Shown in pieces: positions 63,501 through 64,000 of a stretch of DNA of 64,000 nucleotides. The DNA is taken from the NCBI RefSeq assembly GCF_001854185.1, contig NZ_CP017603.1, positions 1,736,001-1,800,000 of the forward strand, read 5' to 3'. The notes under the pieces were generated by a model that worked only from the letters and a program-made list of their open reading frames with translations, did not search any database and had not been told where the DNA came from. Source of the DNA: Clostridium formicaceticum. Lineage in GTDB: Bacteria; Bacillota; Clostridia; Peptostreptococcales; Natronincolaceae. A program made the translations under genes and the position numbers. Within the stretch, counting starts at the first letter, position 1. Every line of letters begins with the position of its first letter.

Positions 63501-64000
63501 ACTACGAAGATTTTGCAGGAGAAGAAAATAATTATCTCCCTCCTGATAATTATCAGGTCTTTCCCCCAAATGAATTGGCCTATAGAACCTCTCCAACCAA
63601 TATTGGCTTCCTCTTGATGGCTATCTTAGCTGCAAGAGATTTTGGTTATTTATCCACTGGGAAGATGATGGATAGTATTGAAAAAACCATCACTACTGTA
63701 GAAAAAATGGATACCTGGCGGGGGCATCTTTATAATTGGTATGATACAAGGACATTAGAAGTTTTAAGACCCTATTATATCTCTACTGTGGATAGTGGAA
63801 ATTTCATCAGCTACTTAATTACAGTGAAGGAGGGGATAAAGGAATATTTAGAAAAGCCCTTGATCGATAAAAATATGCTGCAGGGTTTAGCGGATACACT
63901 TACTTTGATGGAAGATGAAACAACGATAGATCCATCTCTATTGAAGGAATTGCTAAAAAATGAAGAGATGAATTTAAGTGAATTTATAGACAAGATTGAA
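60506..64000 (+). CDS. cyclic beta-1,2-glucan synthase-like protein (5' part)
   Basis: An open frame of 1165 codons without stop, cut by the window end. The N-terminal region matches NdvB/Cgs-type enzymes (LTPEELENHAKKIAK, SPASEWLLDNFYKVEEQ, GYPRAYAIALELLSHTEG). Membrane helices lie near 395-450. A GT84 glycosyltransferase domain (about 590-780) carries TIDADTQLP, SHDLLEG and LHRWVRGDWQ. More helices follow (about 800-980), then the start of a glycoamylase-like domain (TSPTNIGFLLMAILAARDFGY, near 1030). The missing part should hold the GH94 phosphorylase. The start ATG follows AAAGGAGATG. It probably makes cyclic or linear beta-1,2-glucan. Confidence 0.87.
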   Translation, partial: MFLNKHNGKGEDHKVVDLKDILLTPEELENHAKKIAKNHTVFHESRSLKHLLKRLDQNFERITFIYKSFNEALKHKQDLSPASEWLLDNFYKVEEQVKEVRQNLSEEKFLKLDTLNTGFLEGYPRAYAIALELLSHTEGKLEERTLISFIESYQSQRVLKIAEIWAISLMIRCALMENIRRISEKIYTHHIAWRKAEEVAGLSEEEILVAVKENIQMDERVNAPYVEHLLRVLRREGVEAGAVITYLEKKLKDYNTSVKSLIEEEHREQAAKKVAIGNSITSLNIVATIDWNDIFESLSVVEKILKEDAAGVYRQLDFDSRDYYRNQVEKIAKKLKEPETRVARKAVECSHDADETYEGGKRKHVGFYLLDKGRKTLFESLGHAAVKDSFKNKELSTYLLPIALITICILLGTILYGRQFTAGIGLSILIGLIVLIPASDIAVTFTNWLLTHMFPPTFLPRIEYREGITKENATLVVVPTLLPNKERVEEIMKQMEVFYLANKENYLYFALAGDYKDSDRMDLPEDQAIIDAGTKAAEKLNQKYGKNIFYFFHRQRQFCEKQKKWMGWERKRGALVELNELIKDSKETSYKFISGNIGNLKDIKYVITIDADTQLPIDAAKKLIGIASHPLHKPIIDEEKGRVVEGYGLVQPRIGVNIESTNTSFFTKIFAGRGGIDVYTVANSDVYQDLFGRGIFTGKGIYHIDVFHKVLGEAIPDHTILSHDLLEGSYVGTGLATDFELIDNYPSKYNAYAMRLHRWVRGDWQLIRWLFSKVKNRRGVIVKNPLTALAKWQILDNMRRSLVPIALVLLFVLGMTLFPGSPIFWIGLGLVTIGFPLVLSLFDYLRERHYKAINERLDADIIVGLRASGYQALLTFIFLPYQAYMMGDAILRTLYRVYISKENLLEWVTAADVEKNLQKDQRSFIKRMQSAIVIAVIVFFAILYRQPLHLIYGFPIVILWGMGPWIAFHISKEIEKKEEILEEKEIQQLRRVARKTWAYYEDFAGEENNYLPPDNYQVFPPNELAYRTSPTNIGFLLMAILAARDFGYLSTGKMMDSIEKTITTVEKMDTWRGHLYNWYDTRTLEVLRPYYISTVDSGNFISYLITVKEGIKEYLEKPLIDKNMLQGLADTLTLMEDETTIDPSLLKELLKNEEMNLSEFIDKIE

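Overview
The window is AT-rich and almost entirely coded on the plus strand. It has strong AGGAGG-type ribosome binding sites, frequent TTG/GTG starts, sigma-54 enhancer-binding regulators, cobalamin riboswitches, S-layer homology (SLH) domains and a MoxR/DUF58/von Willebrand A module. This points to an anaerobic, probably Alkaliphilus-like member of the Clostridia. The class is well supported by gene content; the genus is a guess. No rRNA, tRNA, CRISPR array, intact IS element or prophage was seen.

Region 1 (1-8.85 kb) is an acetoin catabolism locus: acoR, a near-consensus sigma-54 promoter preceded by two matched inverted repeats, a Lin0512-family gene, then acoA, acoB, acoX, acoC and acoL (the acetoin dehydrogenase complex), closed by a terminator. 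Region 2 (9-19.55 kb) holds a PocR-PAS sensor without an output domain, an orphan hairpin RNA resembling the 3' end of an IS200/IS605 tnpB element, and a PrpR_N/PAS/sigma-54 regulator. That regulator precedes a second sigma-54 promoter driving a DUF1537 acid-sugar kinase, a GntP permease, a LarA-like protein, an IlvD-family dehydratase and PanB. It looks like an uncharacterised hydroxy-acid catabolic operon.

Region 3 (19.55-57 kb) is the most striking part. It carries two cobalamin riboswitches, a predicted ECF vitamin-transporter S component, and five exported proteins. These carry DUF4430 beta-domains and/or prenyltransferase/squalene-oxidase-like alpha/alpha barrels, which are the two folds making up animal intrinsic factor and transcobalamin. 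They are exported as a free secreted protein, a lipoprotein, or giant wall proteins (3087, 1909 and 1474 aa) with SLH or copper-amine-oxidase-type ends; a sixth exported protein has the barrel alone. A MoxR-DUF58-vWA membrane module lies upstream in the same apparent operon as three of them. A short RNA attenuator motif recurs three times before genes of this region. My reading, which is inference, is a Gram-positive surface system for capturing corrinoids.

Within region 3, at 29.5-32.3 kb, a HEPN/MNT toxin-antitoxin-like pair sits beside two broken nucleotidyltransferase remnants. Region 4 (57-64 kb) has yajQ on the minus strand, a mannose-1-phosphate guanylyltransferase/phosphomannomutase-type fusion, and the first 1165 codons of a cyclic beta-1,2-glucan synthase-like gene that runs off the window.
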